DNA of 64,000 bases from Apoderus coryli. Taxonomy: Eukaryota > Arthropoda > Insecta > Coleoptera > Attelabidae. Below, piece by piece: positions 12,360 through 23,325 of this stretch (its first letter is position 1; every line of letters starts with the position of its first letter). The stretch lies in the NCBI GenBank assembly GCA_911728435.2, contig OU452198.1:17952001-18016000 (forward strand), given 5' to 3'. The position numbers and the translations under genes were made by a program. Under the pieces are notes generated by a model. It had not been told where the DNA came from, made no database searches, and saw only the letters and a list, made by a program, of their open reading frames with translations.

Positions 12360-12770
12360 AAAGGATTTCATGTCCGTAAATATAATAAATGAAAAATAAC
12401 TTAATGGCAAAGCGGACTAAAATTCTGGTTTTACATACACAAGGAATTTTGTTTAATTTAGCAGGGCCCCAGTCTAATTCACTAGGAACCAGACCGAGGC
12501 ATGGGTCGACAGATACTGACGAATTCGTTTCGCTCTTGTTATGAGCTCGTCAGAGTACCATAGTCGTTGCCCAACTACAAATATCAGCCTGCATTTAAGC
12601 ACAATAGGATACACAACAGTAGACACATGTAAACACGTATCATCTACATGTACATAGTAATGCATATCCCATACCATGCAGAGGCCGAACAAACTCAATG
12701 TATAGGTAAAACCAGTCGTATAAATAGAAATAAATATAGATAAAAATAAAAATAGTATGAACACAAGCTA
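12360..12770 (-). repeat. Three-copy repeat, copy 2, left arm of a long hairpin
   Basis: Same unit and orientation as copy 1 (open frame 12764-12474). It is almost base-for-base the inverse of copy 3, with a V/D difference at one codon in the frame. Copies 2 and 3 together form an inverted repeat with arms of about 410 bp and a loop of under 30 bp. Confidence 0.85.
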
Positions 12771-12796
12771 GCAGAAGGATAAAATGGTCTCCTGCT

Positions 12797-13210
12797 AGCG
12801 TTTTGTGTTCATACTATTTTTATTTTTATCTATATTTATTTCTATTTATACGACTGGTTTTACCTATACATTGAGTTTGTTCGGCCTCTGCATGGTATGG
12901 GATATGCATTACTATGTACATGTAGATGATACGTGTTTACATGTGTCTACTGTTGTGTATCCTATTGTGCTTAAATGCAGGCTGATATTTGTAGATGGGC
13001 AACGACTATGGTACTCTGACGAGCTCATAACAAGAGCGAAACGAATTCGTCAGTATCTGTCGACCCATGCCTCGGTCTGGTTCCTAGTGAATTAGACTGG
13101 GGCCCTGCTAAATTAAACAAAATTCCTTGTGTATGTAAAACCAGAATTTTAGTCCGCTTTGCCATTAAGTTATTTTTCATTTATTATATTTACGGACATG
13201 AAATCCTTTT
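12797..13210 (+). repeat. Three-copy repeat, copy 3, right arm of the hairpin
   Basis: Plus-strand copy (open frame 12805-13095) ending in the block ttatttttcatttattatatt then acggacatgaaatcctttt, as in the other copies. It ends about 90 bp before exon 5 of the transporter. The loop between copies 2 and 3 carries gctagcag...ctgctagc with its centre flipped relative to copy 1. Confidence 0.85.
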
Positions 13211-13300
13211 AATTTTTTTATTTACAATTTTATATCCGTTTATATTAATTATTTTAGTAAACCACAATATGATAGTTGAATATATTTTCAGTACACTTAC

Positions 13301-13498
13301 TTAATCCATAGGCTCCAGCATAAAATATATACAAGCTTTCTCTGTACCCGATAGCTTTTGATACGGGTTCTACAGCTATCGGCAAATTGCCGCCAATATT
13401 ATTCATGACAAATAAGAATACTCCTACAGTTGTAGATCTGACATGCAATGGAACTATTTCTACTAAAATTGCAAATAAAATCCCAAACCACATTTCAG
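13301..13498 (-). CDS. Spinster-like MFS transporter, exon 5
   Basis: Acceptor tttcaatttttcag, donor gtaagt. Encodes residues 383-449: AEMWFGILFAILVEIVPLHVRSTTVGVFLF onward, covering two C-terminal membrane helices with the charged VPLHVRST loop typical of the family (the P-x-x-x-R-S/G motif). It ends in the tract GYRESLYIFYAGAYGL. Splicing to exon 4 makes the continuous segment SYFFAEMWFG. Confidence 0.85.
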
Positions 13499-13561
13499 CT
13501 GAAAAATTGAAACAATATATTATATTATATAACACAGGTAAGAAATTTACTGTTAATTTAC
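13499..13561 (-). other. 63-nt intron that leaves the reading frame open
   Basis: Minus-strand sequence starts gtaaattaac and ends ttcaatttttcag. It is 63 nt, a multiple of three, with no in-frame stop, so exons 4 and 5 can also be read straight through with 21 extra residues (GKLTVNFLPVLY...). I treat it as an intron because splicing restores YFFAEMWFG and because donor, acceptor and pyrimidine tract are all present. Confidence 0.8.
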
Positions 13562-13774
13562 CGAAGAAATAAGATATTCCCAATGATGTCATCGCCCAAG
13601 CCGGCGCAAAGTACACACTTCCAAACGCGAAGGGTGTAGAAAGAATTTGACTCACAGCTAATACGATGACGCGAGATTTAACGCCCATCTTAGCAACAAA
13701 TTGATCAGATATTATTCCTCCTGCCACAACACCAATACTACCAATTACTATTGTAACAGCAAACAACCACCAAC
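13562..13774 (-). CDS. Spinster-like MFS transporter, exon 4
   Basis: Acceptor taactttgtttcag. Encodes residues 312-383, starting GWWLFAVTIVIGSIGVVAGG, one membrane helix, then the cytoplasmic ISDQFVAKMGVKSR loop (the second-half repeat of the G-x-x-x-D...R motif) and two more helices ending SLGISYFF. The first codon is completed by a G from exon 3. Confidence 0.85.
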
Positions 13775-13867
13775 CTGAAACAAAGTTAATTTATAAATTA
13801 GCGTTTTTCTAAATAATTATTCAAATCATGTTAATCCCAAACTCAGAGTTATATCTATACATTCTTT

Positions 13868-15297
13868 AGATTGTGATGACTCTAATCTATGAATTGCCCA
13901 GCTGTCCCACACTTTTCATGAAGTTGATGATTTCTCTGGGGGCTAAATTCCTTGCCTCGTCGGGTGTTAGGGTCACCTCTCCAAGTTGTTTTAGCCTTTT
14001 GCAGAAAAGTGCCATGCATTCACAGAGGACGTGTTCTGTTGTCTCTGTTGCGTCTTCGCAAAACCGACAAGGGTCGTCCTCGGTTAGACCCATTTTTTTG
14101 AGATGGTACGTCACTTGGTGGTTTCCCGTAAAAAGGCCTGTAATTCGCCTTAGGTTGCTTCTCTTCAGTTGGATAAGCTTCCCTGCGTTGGCCTCTGAAG
14201 GTTTGATAAACCTCTTCTTCCTTTTCCCATCTCCGAAGTTCTTCCATCATATGGCTTTTTGCAAATTGATCCGCCGCTTCGTTCCCCTCTATGCCTTGAT
14301 GTCCTGGCACCCATGTCAGAGAAATATTTTTCCCCTGAGCTGCCAGTTGCTTTAGGGTCTGTTTGCATTCCCATGCTAGCTTTGACGTGACGGTGTAAGA
14401 CCTCAGTACTTTTAACGCAGCTTGACTGTCTGACATAATATTGATCTGCCGTTCCGGGATGCCTCTCTGCAGGGATTCTTGAGCACAATGATTAATATCG
14501 TTGACCTGTGCTTGGAATATAGTGGGACTTTTCCCGAGAGATTCAGAGAGCCTGCAATTAGGCCCGTATACTCCCATGCCTGTGTTCCCTTCTATTCCTT
14601 TTGAACCGTTCGTATACAAGACGGATGTGTTTTCTGGGAATCGAGGTTCCCATTTCCCATGACGGTCTCCAATGACCACTTCAAATGGGATTTCAAAATC
14701 ATGTTTGCGTGGCAAAGCGTCCGACGGTTTTCTTCCTGAATCCAAAGGTATTAGATTCAGGATTCCCATATGTTCCTCTAGATCGCCAGATTTGTATTCC
14801 ATTACCCGTGCCAGTTTCAGAGCGCTAATTGCTGCCTCTTTTTTGACTAGGACAGGCAAAGGTATCAGATGCAGCAACGTCTCCATCGCTGCTGTGGGGC
14901 AAGTTCGCATTGCCCCTGTTATCCCTAAACATGCAAGCCGTTGCAACCTTTGAAGACGGCATTGTGTATGCTTAATATTAACTTTTGGCCACCATAATAA
15001 TGAAGCGTATATAACCACGGGTTTGATGACTGTTTGGTACACCCAGTATGTGAGCTTTGGCTTTAGCCCCCAAGTCCCACCGAATAGCCTCTGACACGTC
15101 CATATGGCCGCTGTGGCTTTCGATATGGTTTTCTTTATATGCTGATTCAAGATTAGTCGTTTATCCAGGATTACTCCCAGGTATTTGACTTTATCTGAAA
15201 AGCAAATTTGCTCACCGCTGAGAGTGGGGTTAATAAGGTCCACCTTTCTCTTTCTCGTGAATGGTACCAACACTGTTTTTTTCGGATTTATATTCAA
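13868..15297 (-). pseudogene. I-superfamily LINE fragment: RT C-terminus, RNase H, zinc knuckle
   Basis: From 15297 downwards the frame gives the RT thumb region (NPKKTVLVPFTRKRK, VKYLGVILDKRL, KPVVIYASLLWWP), then an RNase H domain, then in a shifted frame CRFCEDATETTEHVLCECM, a CCHC-type knuckle close to the end of ORF2. RNase H makes these elements I/LOA-like rather than jockey-like. Two catalytic positions are lost: YTNGSKG where YTDGSKG is expected, and AQVNDI where the second copy's relatives have a Glu. The 5' end is truncated. It sits in intron 3 of the transporter, on the same strand as the gene; a second copy faces it at 18558-19747. Confidence 0.85.
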
Positions 15298-15429
15298 TCC
15301 CTCAGCGTCGCCATATTATTTAACGAATAGTGTATTACAAAAAATCATTCTCTTAAAGTCCTCTAGCGCCCAAACCACGCAACTTTGTATATTATAGATA
15401 AGTTGACCTAAATCATCATATTTTAGGTG

Positions 15430-15650
15430 AAGGAATTTGTGCTATTCTGTTGCATTAACGGGGACCTGCAATGTAGATTGTGTAATGGGACAGTTGAAAC
15501 AGCTTACCATGTAAGTGTGTAGCCTTAAAGAGCAGGCGACATGCTGTTTTTGAGCATGCGCTGATTGCGCCAGCAGATATTGACACCCAACACATAACTG
15601 AATTCCACAAGTTAACGGAGGCTACAGGGATGTTGGATTAGGTGGCAGAA
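15430..15650 (+). pseudogene. 3' end of another RNase-H LINE ORF2
   Basis: Frames around 15460-15650 read CRLCNGTVETAYHV and then FEHALIAPADIDTQHITEFHKLTEATGMLD followed by tag. This is the C-terminal zinc-knuckle and short tail of an I-type LINE, different from the element at 13868-15297. There are frame changes within it. Between 15650 and 16200 I see nothing else. Confidence 0.55.
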
Positions 15651-16323
15651 AATACGGAACTTATGTCGAACGGACCCTTACACATACATACATACCATAC
15701 ATGATGACATTGCTTCCTTAATCTCGAAGTACAAGGGTCTCTTCACTAAGCTCTGAACAATTCTCTTTCAAGATTTCCCGCGTAGGTTTATATGAAAACT
15801 CATCTCATTTGAAGTTAATAGGTGTGCAAAAATTAATTATTAACTATGAGGGAGGTTGACCAAAAAAATGGCAAATGATCGACAAGGCAATAAAGTTTGG
15901 AAATCTTTAGCTTGTACTTGATTGTACTTCTATTTTTTTTAGAAAAACAACACGTAAAACTCAAAGTCAAATCCACATATAATGAGAAACAACAAAAGCA
16001 GGAACTAGTACCTAAAGGCAGAAGAGAAAAAGGAAAGTACAAGAAAGTATACAATAAAACTAGCAAACAAATTGTAACAATAAAATTAAAAACACTCAAT
16101 CGACAATTACATAAGTAAAACAAATAGACAAATTGGTTTGAATAAAACTTATTACACTTATTGACGTTTATTACAATAGCCGGAGACATAGCCCCAAATG
16201 CTGTGTTTAAAATAAAATATATACAATGTGTCCACAGATAGAGTTTGGAAGAGGAAAAACTTTTTTATTTGTAGATTGAGAAGAAATAGTCATTCTTTAT
16301 AAAAACGTCTGCTTGTGTCAATG

Positions 16324-16850
16324 ACAATGGGAAAAATACGTCCAGTTAGCAGTGAAGATAATATTATAAGCGTTCTTGCTTATGTGGAAGCGAATCCTCA
16401 TGTAAGCGTCAGTGACATTTCTTCAGACTTAGGAATAAATCGCACTTCAGCATATTGGATTTTATAATCTTTTAAACTGCATCCTTACAGTATGGTTTTA
16501 CATCAGGCACTTTCAGATGCCGATATTGACAAGAAGCGCCTATAGACTTTTGTTATTGGTTGAGAGATATGTGCACGGAAACCCCGCAATTTCTCTAACA
16601 GATTTTATGGACTGAGCCATTTTTTCTAGTTGTGGTAGTGTTAATTTACACAATACGAATTATTGGTCACAAACAAATCCTTATTGGTTGCCGGAAGTTG
16701 ACCATCAAAGTAGATGGAGTGTAAACGTGTGGTGTGGAATCGTAGTCAGGGTATTTAGCAGCATATTCGCGTTTATTTATTTGTCTCCATGCAATTTTGT
16801 TTCATGGGTATCTAGATCTACCTCTTTTAACAAATTTTATGAAAGCTCTG
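16324..16850 (+). pseudogene. Decayed Tc1/mariner-like transposase
   Basis: An ATG at 16324 starts MGKIRPVSSEDNIISVLAY and EANPHVSVSDISSDLGINR, a helix-turn-helix as in insect mariner-like transposases. A stop near 16466 ends that frame; in others FKLHPYSMVLHQALSDADID and SVNVWCGIV can be picked out. The order matches the transposases at 27.5 and 62.5 kb but the DNA is strongly diverged. Bounds of the element (perhaps 16205-17625, the latter near taccctgtata) are uncertain. It lies in intron 3 of the transporter. 16850-17640 shows nothing else. Confidence 0.6.
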
Positions 16851-17664
16851 CATTTTGCTAATTTTAACGGATCTTGCATTATGTTTATTTGTTAAACTAG
16901 CAGTTTAATAGATTTTAAACCTATTTCTTTATTTCCCGTGGCATTCTTGATCACGGAAAATTAAAAATACATGATTTTTCAACGAATTTTGGTGAACTAC
17001 ATTCTTTTGGCCATAACTCTCAAACGAATAAAGATTTTCCTGTGCGGTTTTACACTTTTTTGTTGCAAATTCAATTTACTTCTCATTTTTGATAAAATAT
17101 TTGTATCATTCCATCTAAGTTTTTAAAGAAAAATCAAAAAAACCTTAGACGATGCAAATATCGCCATCTAGCGGAGCCCCAAAAAACAATTATGATTTAA
17201 TATATTTTTTTTCTTCATCAGCAAGGCTTGAGTTCTTCAACAAAAATTAGATTGATAAATTCGGTTAAGCCAAACCAAAGTTATAGACATTATCATAGGT
17301 AAAATTTCGTCGTTCCCTACTACCTTTATTTCAATCCTTACAATAAAAAGTGATACACCAAAAAGATGCCGAATCTCAGTAGCATTACCGTGGTAGTATT
17401 GTTTTTCTAACTTATATTGCGAAATTTTCAATAAAAATGCATTTTTCGCATTACTGTATCTATTACGCCCCCTAGCGATATAGTTAGGAACTAAAAAACT
17501 ATTTCCAGCGATTTCCCATGGTGAATTTTCCTAAAAGAATTTTTTCCCATTGTCCTACGACTATTATTTCCTGAGATATGCTACCTGTCCACCCTTAATG
17601 GAATACCCTGTATATTTATATTTTTATATTTCCCCCTAACTTTAAAATAATTGAAAAGTCTTAC

Positions 17665-18000
17665 CTAGATCGTAATCGGGATAATACGTTTCGTAATATA
17701 AGTCACAATTATAAGCAAAGCACATCCCACCACAATGTCTAACTGATGCAGCAAGGCACAACATGATTATTCTTGGTTCAGTTATCACAGACCAAATGTT
17801 GACTTTTTTTGCATCTTCATTATTAGTGGTATGACCAATAGCATCTTCACCGATCGATGTCCTTTGTGGTTCTTTCAAAGTGAACCATGTAATAAATGCA
17901 ACTAACAACGCAAGAATGCCTGCGCCGTAGTAGGGTACTCGCCAACCAAGACCCCAAGCGTTTAATGGTGGAATATATCTGCCCACTGGAAATGCTATGC
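17665..18000 (-). CDS. Spinster-like MFS transporter, exon 3
   Basis: Acceptor tcttaatttatag, donor ctag|gtaaga. Encodes residues 200-312. It begins GIAFPVGRYI (helix 5), then GWRVPYYGAGILALLVAFITWFTLKEPQR, the sixth helix with the usual L-x-E-P-x-R ending of the first half. It continues into the central cytoplasmic loop with an acidic/amide stretch (GHTTNNEDAKK). The seventh helix follows (IIMLCLAASVRHCGGMCFAY). A GTG inside this exon is not a start; the exon is open from its acceptor. Confidence 0.9.
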
Positions 18001-18545
18001 CTATAAATTAAGAAACAAATTATAAAATAAAAAGTTGAGGGTTTACGGGAGCCTGAATCCTAGGAACTTTTCTGTAGTTAAACGTAAAATGAAAAGCCCA
18101 TAGAAACAAACGAGATTGATACTGAATTTAAGGACAAATTTTCTAACCAAAATGGTTTTGGGTTTCTAAATATTTGGGTTGTAAAAATATTCCGGTTGTA
18201 TCCCAAGGAGAAAGGTGAAGTAATTAATATTTTTTATTTACGTTTCTTTTGCTAAAGTCATCTTCAAATTTTTTAAATTAGAGTCAATCATAGCTACAAA
18301 CAAACAACATTACATTTAGTGAGAATAACTATTCTACAAGGTGGTTGGTCGATTGAACATTAGAAATTTGGGGAAACGTAAAATCTACCACTCTATGTTA
18401 TTTTGATATTTGTTCCACTTCCGAAAGTTGATACCAACTTTGAAGTGTGTACTATTGAAACTTTCCTATACGCATCTTCAGCTGTTTTTGTTCATTTATT
18501 TTAAAATATTTTGGATAAAAAAATACTTTTCAGAAAGCAAAATGT
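18001..18545. other. Intron 2, unassigned part
   Basis: No coding or repeat signal that I can name. The stretch from 19760 to 20040 on the far side of the LINE insertion is likewise empty. Confidence 0.4.
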
Positions 18546-18557
18546 AATTTCTTCGTT

Positions 18558-19747
18558 CAAACACAATGCCGTCTTCAAAAGTTGCAACGGCTTGCATGTT
18601 TAGGAATAACAGGGGCAAGGCGAACTTGCCCCACAGCAGCGATGGACACGTTGCTGCATCTAATACCTTTGCCTGTCTTAGTCAAAAAAGAGGCAGCAAT
18701 TACCGCTCTCAAACTGGCACAGGTAATGGAATACAAATCTGGCGATCTAGAGGGACACATGGGAATCCTGAATCTAATACCTTTGGATTCAGGAAGAAAA
18801 CCGTCGGACGCTTTGCCACGCAAACATGATTTTGAAATCCCATTTGAAGTGGTCATTGGAGATCGTCAAAAATGGCTAAATGGGGAACCACGATTCCCAG
18901 AAAACACATCCGTTTGGTATACGGATGGTTCAAAAGGAATAGCAGGGAACACAGGCATGGGAGTATACGGGCCTAATTGCAGGCTCTCTGAATCTCTCGG
19001 GAAAGTCCCACTATATTCTAAGCAGAGATCAACGCTATTAATCGTTGTGCTCAAGAATGCCTGCAGAGAGACATCCCGGAACGGCAGATCAATATTATGT
19101 CAGACAGTCAAGCTGCGTTAAAAGCACTGAGGTCTTACACCTTCACGTCAAAGCTAGCATGGGAATACAAACAGACCCTTAAGCAACTGGCTCAGGGGAA
19201 AATATTACTCTGACATGGGTGCCAGGACATGAAGGCATAGAGGGGAACGAAGCGGCGGCCAACTTGCAAAAGAGGACCCATCTTTGGCCTTCCAAAAAGC
19301 CATATGATGGAAGAACTTCGGAGGTGGGAAAAGCAACAACTTAAGTCCTACTGGAGAAACACTCCAGGCGTAAGACAATCAAGAACGTTTATCAAACCTT
19401 CAGAGGCCAACGGAAGCTTATCCAGTGCTTATACAGTGAAGTGCCATCTCAAAAAGATGGGCCTAACCGAGGACGACACTTGTCGGTTTTGCGAAGACGC
19501 AACAGAGACAACAGAACACGTGCTCTGTGAATGCATGGCACTTTTCTGCAAAAAGCTGAAACACCTTGGAGGGGTGATCCTAACACCCGACGGGGCAAGG
19601 AATTTAGCCCTGAGAGAAATCATCAACTTCATGAAAAGTGTGGGACAGCTGGGCAATTCATAGATTAGAGTCATTCACAAAAGATCTTCTGCACGTCGAA
19701 GTGAGGTGAGGCCAAACCGCCTAAACGACTCTGATAAAACAATCTAC
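18558..19747 (+). mobile_element. 5'-truncated RNase-H LINE, with 12-bp target duplication
   Basis: The 12-bp word aatttcttcgtt occurs at 18546-18557 and 19748-19759, exactly flanking the insert. This is a target duplication from target-primed reverse transcription. The body is closely related to 13868-15297 but lies in the opposite orientation. It reads RLACLGITGARRTCPTAAMD onward, then RNase H with an intact YTDGSKG, a frame shift near 19010, MSDSQAALKAL in another frame, and the knuckle CRFCEDATETTEHVLCECM ending at a stop near 19661. The insert is 1,190 bp, so most of RT is missing and it is dead on arrival. It lies in intron 2 of the transporter. Confidence 0.9.
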
Positions 19748-20040
19748 AATTTCTTCGTTTGATATAAGAAAATCATGACGTTTTGGTAGTGATTTAACAA
19801 GGTCTTACGGATTTCAACTTTGTTGACACATTGGCTCACCAAATAACAGGGTGATCGCAAATTGCAGCATGGTTAACTAGTAAAAATATACATAAATAGT
19901 ACCTAACGTGCAACATCAAAAAACCTTAATTCAAAGAAATTTCTAACCCTACAGTTCAGTTTAACAATTATTATTCGAATATCACATTGACTTTTAACTT
20001 AACTTTAACTATATATTGAATGGTAATCAAATATTCTTAC

Positions 20041-20261
20041 CATAACCTCCATAAATGCCCCAGTTAAATATAGACATAACCAAGGCCCGTTTTTCTTCTG
20101 GAAATATATCCGACAAAATTCCTGTTGCTAGTGGATTACATCCCGATTCCCCTGCAGCCATTACCATTCTCAGAAGCACTAAGTGCCAGTATTCTTTTAC
20201 GGAACCACTCATTATAATAGCAATGGAAAATACAACAGTACAAATTGCCAACATTTTAACC
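20041..20261 (-). CDS. Spinster-like MFS transporter, exon 2
   Basis: Acceptor aatttttatag, donor tatg|gtaaga. Encodes residues 126-200: VKMLAICTVVFSIAIIMSG (helix 3), YWHLVLLRMVMAAGESGCNP (helix 4), then GILSDIFPEEKRALVMSIFNW and GIYGGYG into helix 5. The E/G-rich AAGESG segment is characteristic of spinster-like MFS proteins. The exon opens with a single G before GTT, so it needs two bases from exon 1. That decides where exon 1 ends. Confidence 0.9.
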
Positions 20262-20269
20262 CTATAAAA

Positions 20270-21428
20270 ATTAAAATATTATATTATTTGCAGAATTATA
20301 CACAGAAAAAAAAAACTTGGTTTATCCAAATAAAAAATATTATTTAGAGGTGAATTTGCTAGTTTTCGCAAAATTTTTGTTAAAGTAGTAAATGTAGTTA
20401 TCAAGTATGAGTAACTACATTATCTAAAAACGACAATTTTTCCTGCTAAGCTGATATCTTCTCATCTAAACGAGACTTGTATGTGCATTAGTTAAATAAG
20501 ATTTCAAATTGTGAACCTATATAAAATTTTATTTGCGCTAAATGAGTTCGGTATTCTGTTTGAATTAGGTATTGTACACCTACAGATTTCCATACGTACC
20601 CACTTAGGTGTAGCTATTATTATTAAGAAAATACTTAATGAGGTAATTAGGTAGGTACCTATACGTACCTAACTATTCTCAAAATCGTTTTATGAAACCC
20701 AAAACTAAATTAGTTCTAATAGGAACATATACCTACCTACCTATAAATTTTATTTATCTGCTTTAGTATATTAATGGACCTAGGTATGTGCATTATAATA
20801 TTTAAGTATAAATAAGATTTTTACAACTAAGTAAGTACATAGCTAAAATAGGCACTGATTTAATTAAATCTGTGTAATAGTTATTTTACCTAATACTTAT
20901 CATTTACAAAATTTCTATCCTCGAAAATACCTATCGAATTATTTTATCTGGTAGAGATGGGAACCTATAGTTGTCTACATAAGTCGTCATTCTCTTCCAG
21001 CCAACGGTTATTCCCCGTTCTACCTAATGTGTTTGTCCCCGCTGCTAGTCCACGTACCTAAAACCCTTTGTAGAAGCAGGTGCCGACAATAACATCTTCT
21101 ATGTGTACCACGTTGTACCTAGCGCGTCTCACTTGGTGTAGAGGGAGGGGGTTTCATTTTGGTATTTTTTGATTAGAGTCTTGGCGTCGCTCTAACTAGG
21201 ATCTAGTTATTTGGTGTTCTAATCTGAAGATATTTTAATTTAATATATTAAATTTTGATTTATTGATAGTAAGTGTATACCTAGATATTGATATCCCAAT
21301 TTCTACAAGTGGTGAGGACGGACTATACAGATACAGTAACAGATATTAACCAATGTGCATCCAACATAATTAAGTGTAGTGATTAGTTTGGCGTGTTGAG
21401 TTTTGTTAAATATATATTATTAATATCT
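20270..21428. other. Intron 1, with a possible decayed LTR
   Basis: Mostly AT-rich sequence rich in taggta/tacctac words. A segment from about 20949 (tggtagagatggg) to 21306 (tttctaca) has LTR-like ends, and is followed by agtggtgaggacgga, which resembles a retrotransposon primer-site context. No second LTR was found, so this stays weak. Confidence 0.2.
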
Positions 21429-21492
21429 ATGGAGGAAACAAAAGAAATATTAATTAGCTGGAATCTGGGGGAGCTCGTTGATACTTTTATCG
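21429..21492 (+). CDS. Candidate orphan first exon, or gag start
   Basis: ATG at 21429 followed by 21 codons (MEETKEILISWNLGELVDTF, then I) and a good donor, cg|gtaagt. The pattern I-L-x-x-W-x-L-x-x-x-V-x-x-F is what SAM-like domains start with. It sits on the strand opposite to the transporter, inside its intron 1. No downstream exon could be recognised. It may be the beginning of an LTR-element gag, or chance. From 21500 to 22190 I see nothing. Confidence 0.25.
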
Positions 21493-22194
21493 GTAAGTAA
21501 ATTATAATAATTATTATTTAATTATTTATTTTTATAATTTTACGACCAATGCAAACAATCTTATTTCATTGCAATATCAGATATAATCTTTGGCAATAGA
21601 TACCTATCTAGATACGTATTATTTAGTAGGTACTTAATCCTAATTTAAAATACTTTTTCTAATTTAATCAATCTTAATATGGTATTCCTCCATTTACAGC
21701 AACTAAACAATAGTTTAGATGGGTTCACGATAATATATTTAATTTGCCAGGGACGGATTAATTTTTAGCAAATTAATGCAGTTTTTCAAAAGAAGTTACA
21801 TAAATATTTTACCTAGGTATGACTTTTTTCTTTCTTTTGTAAAGTTAGGTATGTATTGATTTGTTTACCATTTTACCAATGTCTGTGAATTAGGAGTTGT
21901 GGATTGGAATTGTCTTATCATTCCTCGTACGTACCGGTAGAATCTGTTATTTTACTTAGTTTCCTCATAAGGAATCTAAAGTTTCTTTGATAAATTTTTT
22001 TTGTTTCAGCGTCATTGTTTTTCGGAAAAACTCGATTTTTTTTTAAATAGCCAATACTTACATTTTAGGTTTATTTGTCCCCAAATTAGATAACTACCTA
22101 GTATCTAGTTAGTAGATCTTGAAATGTATAATATTTATAGTAGAAAATGAATTAGGTATAAACTATATTTTACAAGGCCGTATTTTTTTAAGAA

Positions 22195-22994
22195 AATGCA
22201 ATTTTTTTGCGATTTTAGTTTTTATTGATTTCTGACATTATTTTTACTGATATAAAAAACGTAAAAGCTCTCATTGTTACTTTTTTATGAAAATAATATA
22301 GCGTTTACAAATTTTCATTACGACGTTTCGTTTTTGAAAAACCATCAACTTCGATTTTTTAAATACGGCCCTCGATTTTTTATTGTTAAATTTAAAGCCA
22401 TTTTCAAAACAAAAATAGATGTAACGGAATGGTTTCAACAAGTTTTCAGTATTTTTAGCTGTTATTTAAACTTCAAGAAAAACCGCCATAGTTTGGCACT
22501 TATTCTGCGTAAAAGAAAGAAAGGCGTTTCTTTAATAATTTCAAAAAGCACAAAAATTTTAACTAAATTTAAAAAACTGCGTACAGAATAAAATGTGCTG
22601 ACAGAAATAAATTGGCAAATAATAATAAATAATTTTGATTAACGTCGAAAGAATTTTATTGCCAAAATTACTAATTAGGTAGGTATATACTCTGCATTCA
22701 GTCAGTTAAGTCCCAAACTATGGCGATTTTTCTTGAATAAGTTTAAATAACAACTAAAAATACTGAAAAGTTGTTTAAACCACCTATTTTTGAATTGAAA
22801 ATGGCTTTAAATTTAACAATAGAAAATCAAGGGCCGTATTTAAAAAGTCGAAGTTGATGGTTTTTCGAAAACGAAACGTCGAGTCTCCTCAAAAAGCAAC
22901 AATGAGAAAGTGCTTTTCATTTTTTTTTATATATCTGTAAAAATAATGTCTGAAATCAATAAAAACTAATATCGCAAAAAATTGATTTTTAAGA
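22195..22994. repeat. Foldback element, arms about 300 bp
   Basis: 22195-22500 and 22708-22994 are diverged inverted copies; shared blocks include tttcgtttttgaaaaaccat, tacggccctcgattttttat, taaatttaaagccattttca and ttgcgattttagtttttatt. A 105-codon open frame across the left arm (22274-22591) is a by-product of the arm and not a gene. Confidence 0.75.
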
Positions 22995-23325
22995 AATTCT
23001 CGAAAACTGCTAAATTTACTTTACTTTTGAAAACACCATTTAAAAGGTGTTTAAATTGTACAACTTTTCTCTAAGTTAACCGGCATTGTCACTCCGACCG
23101 TTTCCAAGATCAACCAACCCTAGTTGTTTATGTGCTGAGCAATATTCTCAGGAATTCCGGCAAAGGATTCAGCCGCATTATACCTACCCACTTTAACATG
23201 TGTAGATTGAAGTTTGACTATATATACCTAGCTTATATTACTTATAGCTAATACAAGATTTTCAGTTGGCTTAAGTTTATTTTAAAAAAATAAATAAATA
23301 AGATTCGCACTAAAAACCTGATGGT

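Noticed and set aside
13254..13766. One continuous 170-residue MFS reading frame
   Set aside because: It includes a 63-nt intron with good splice sites; the spliced product fits the family better.
17642..17986. Separate 114-residue protein starting at a GTG
   Set aside because: This is exon 3 of the transporter; the exon is open upstream to its acceptor at 18000.
22274..22591. 105-codon open frame as a gene
   Set aside because: It lies across the left arm of a foldback; low-complexity composition and no start context or family features.
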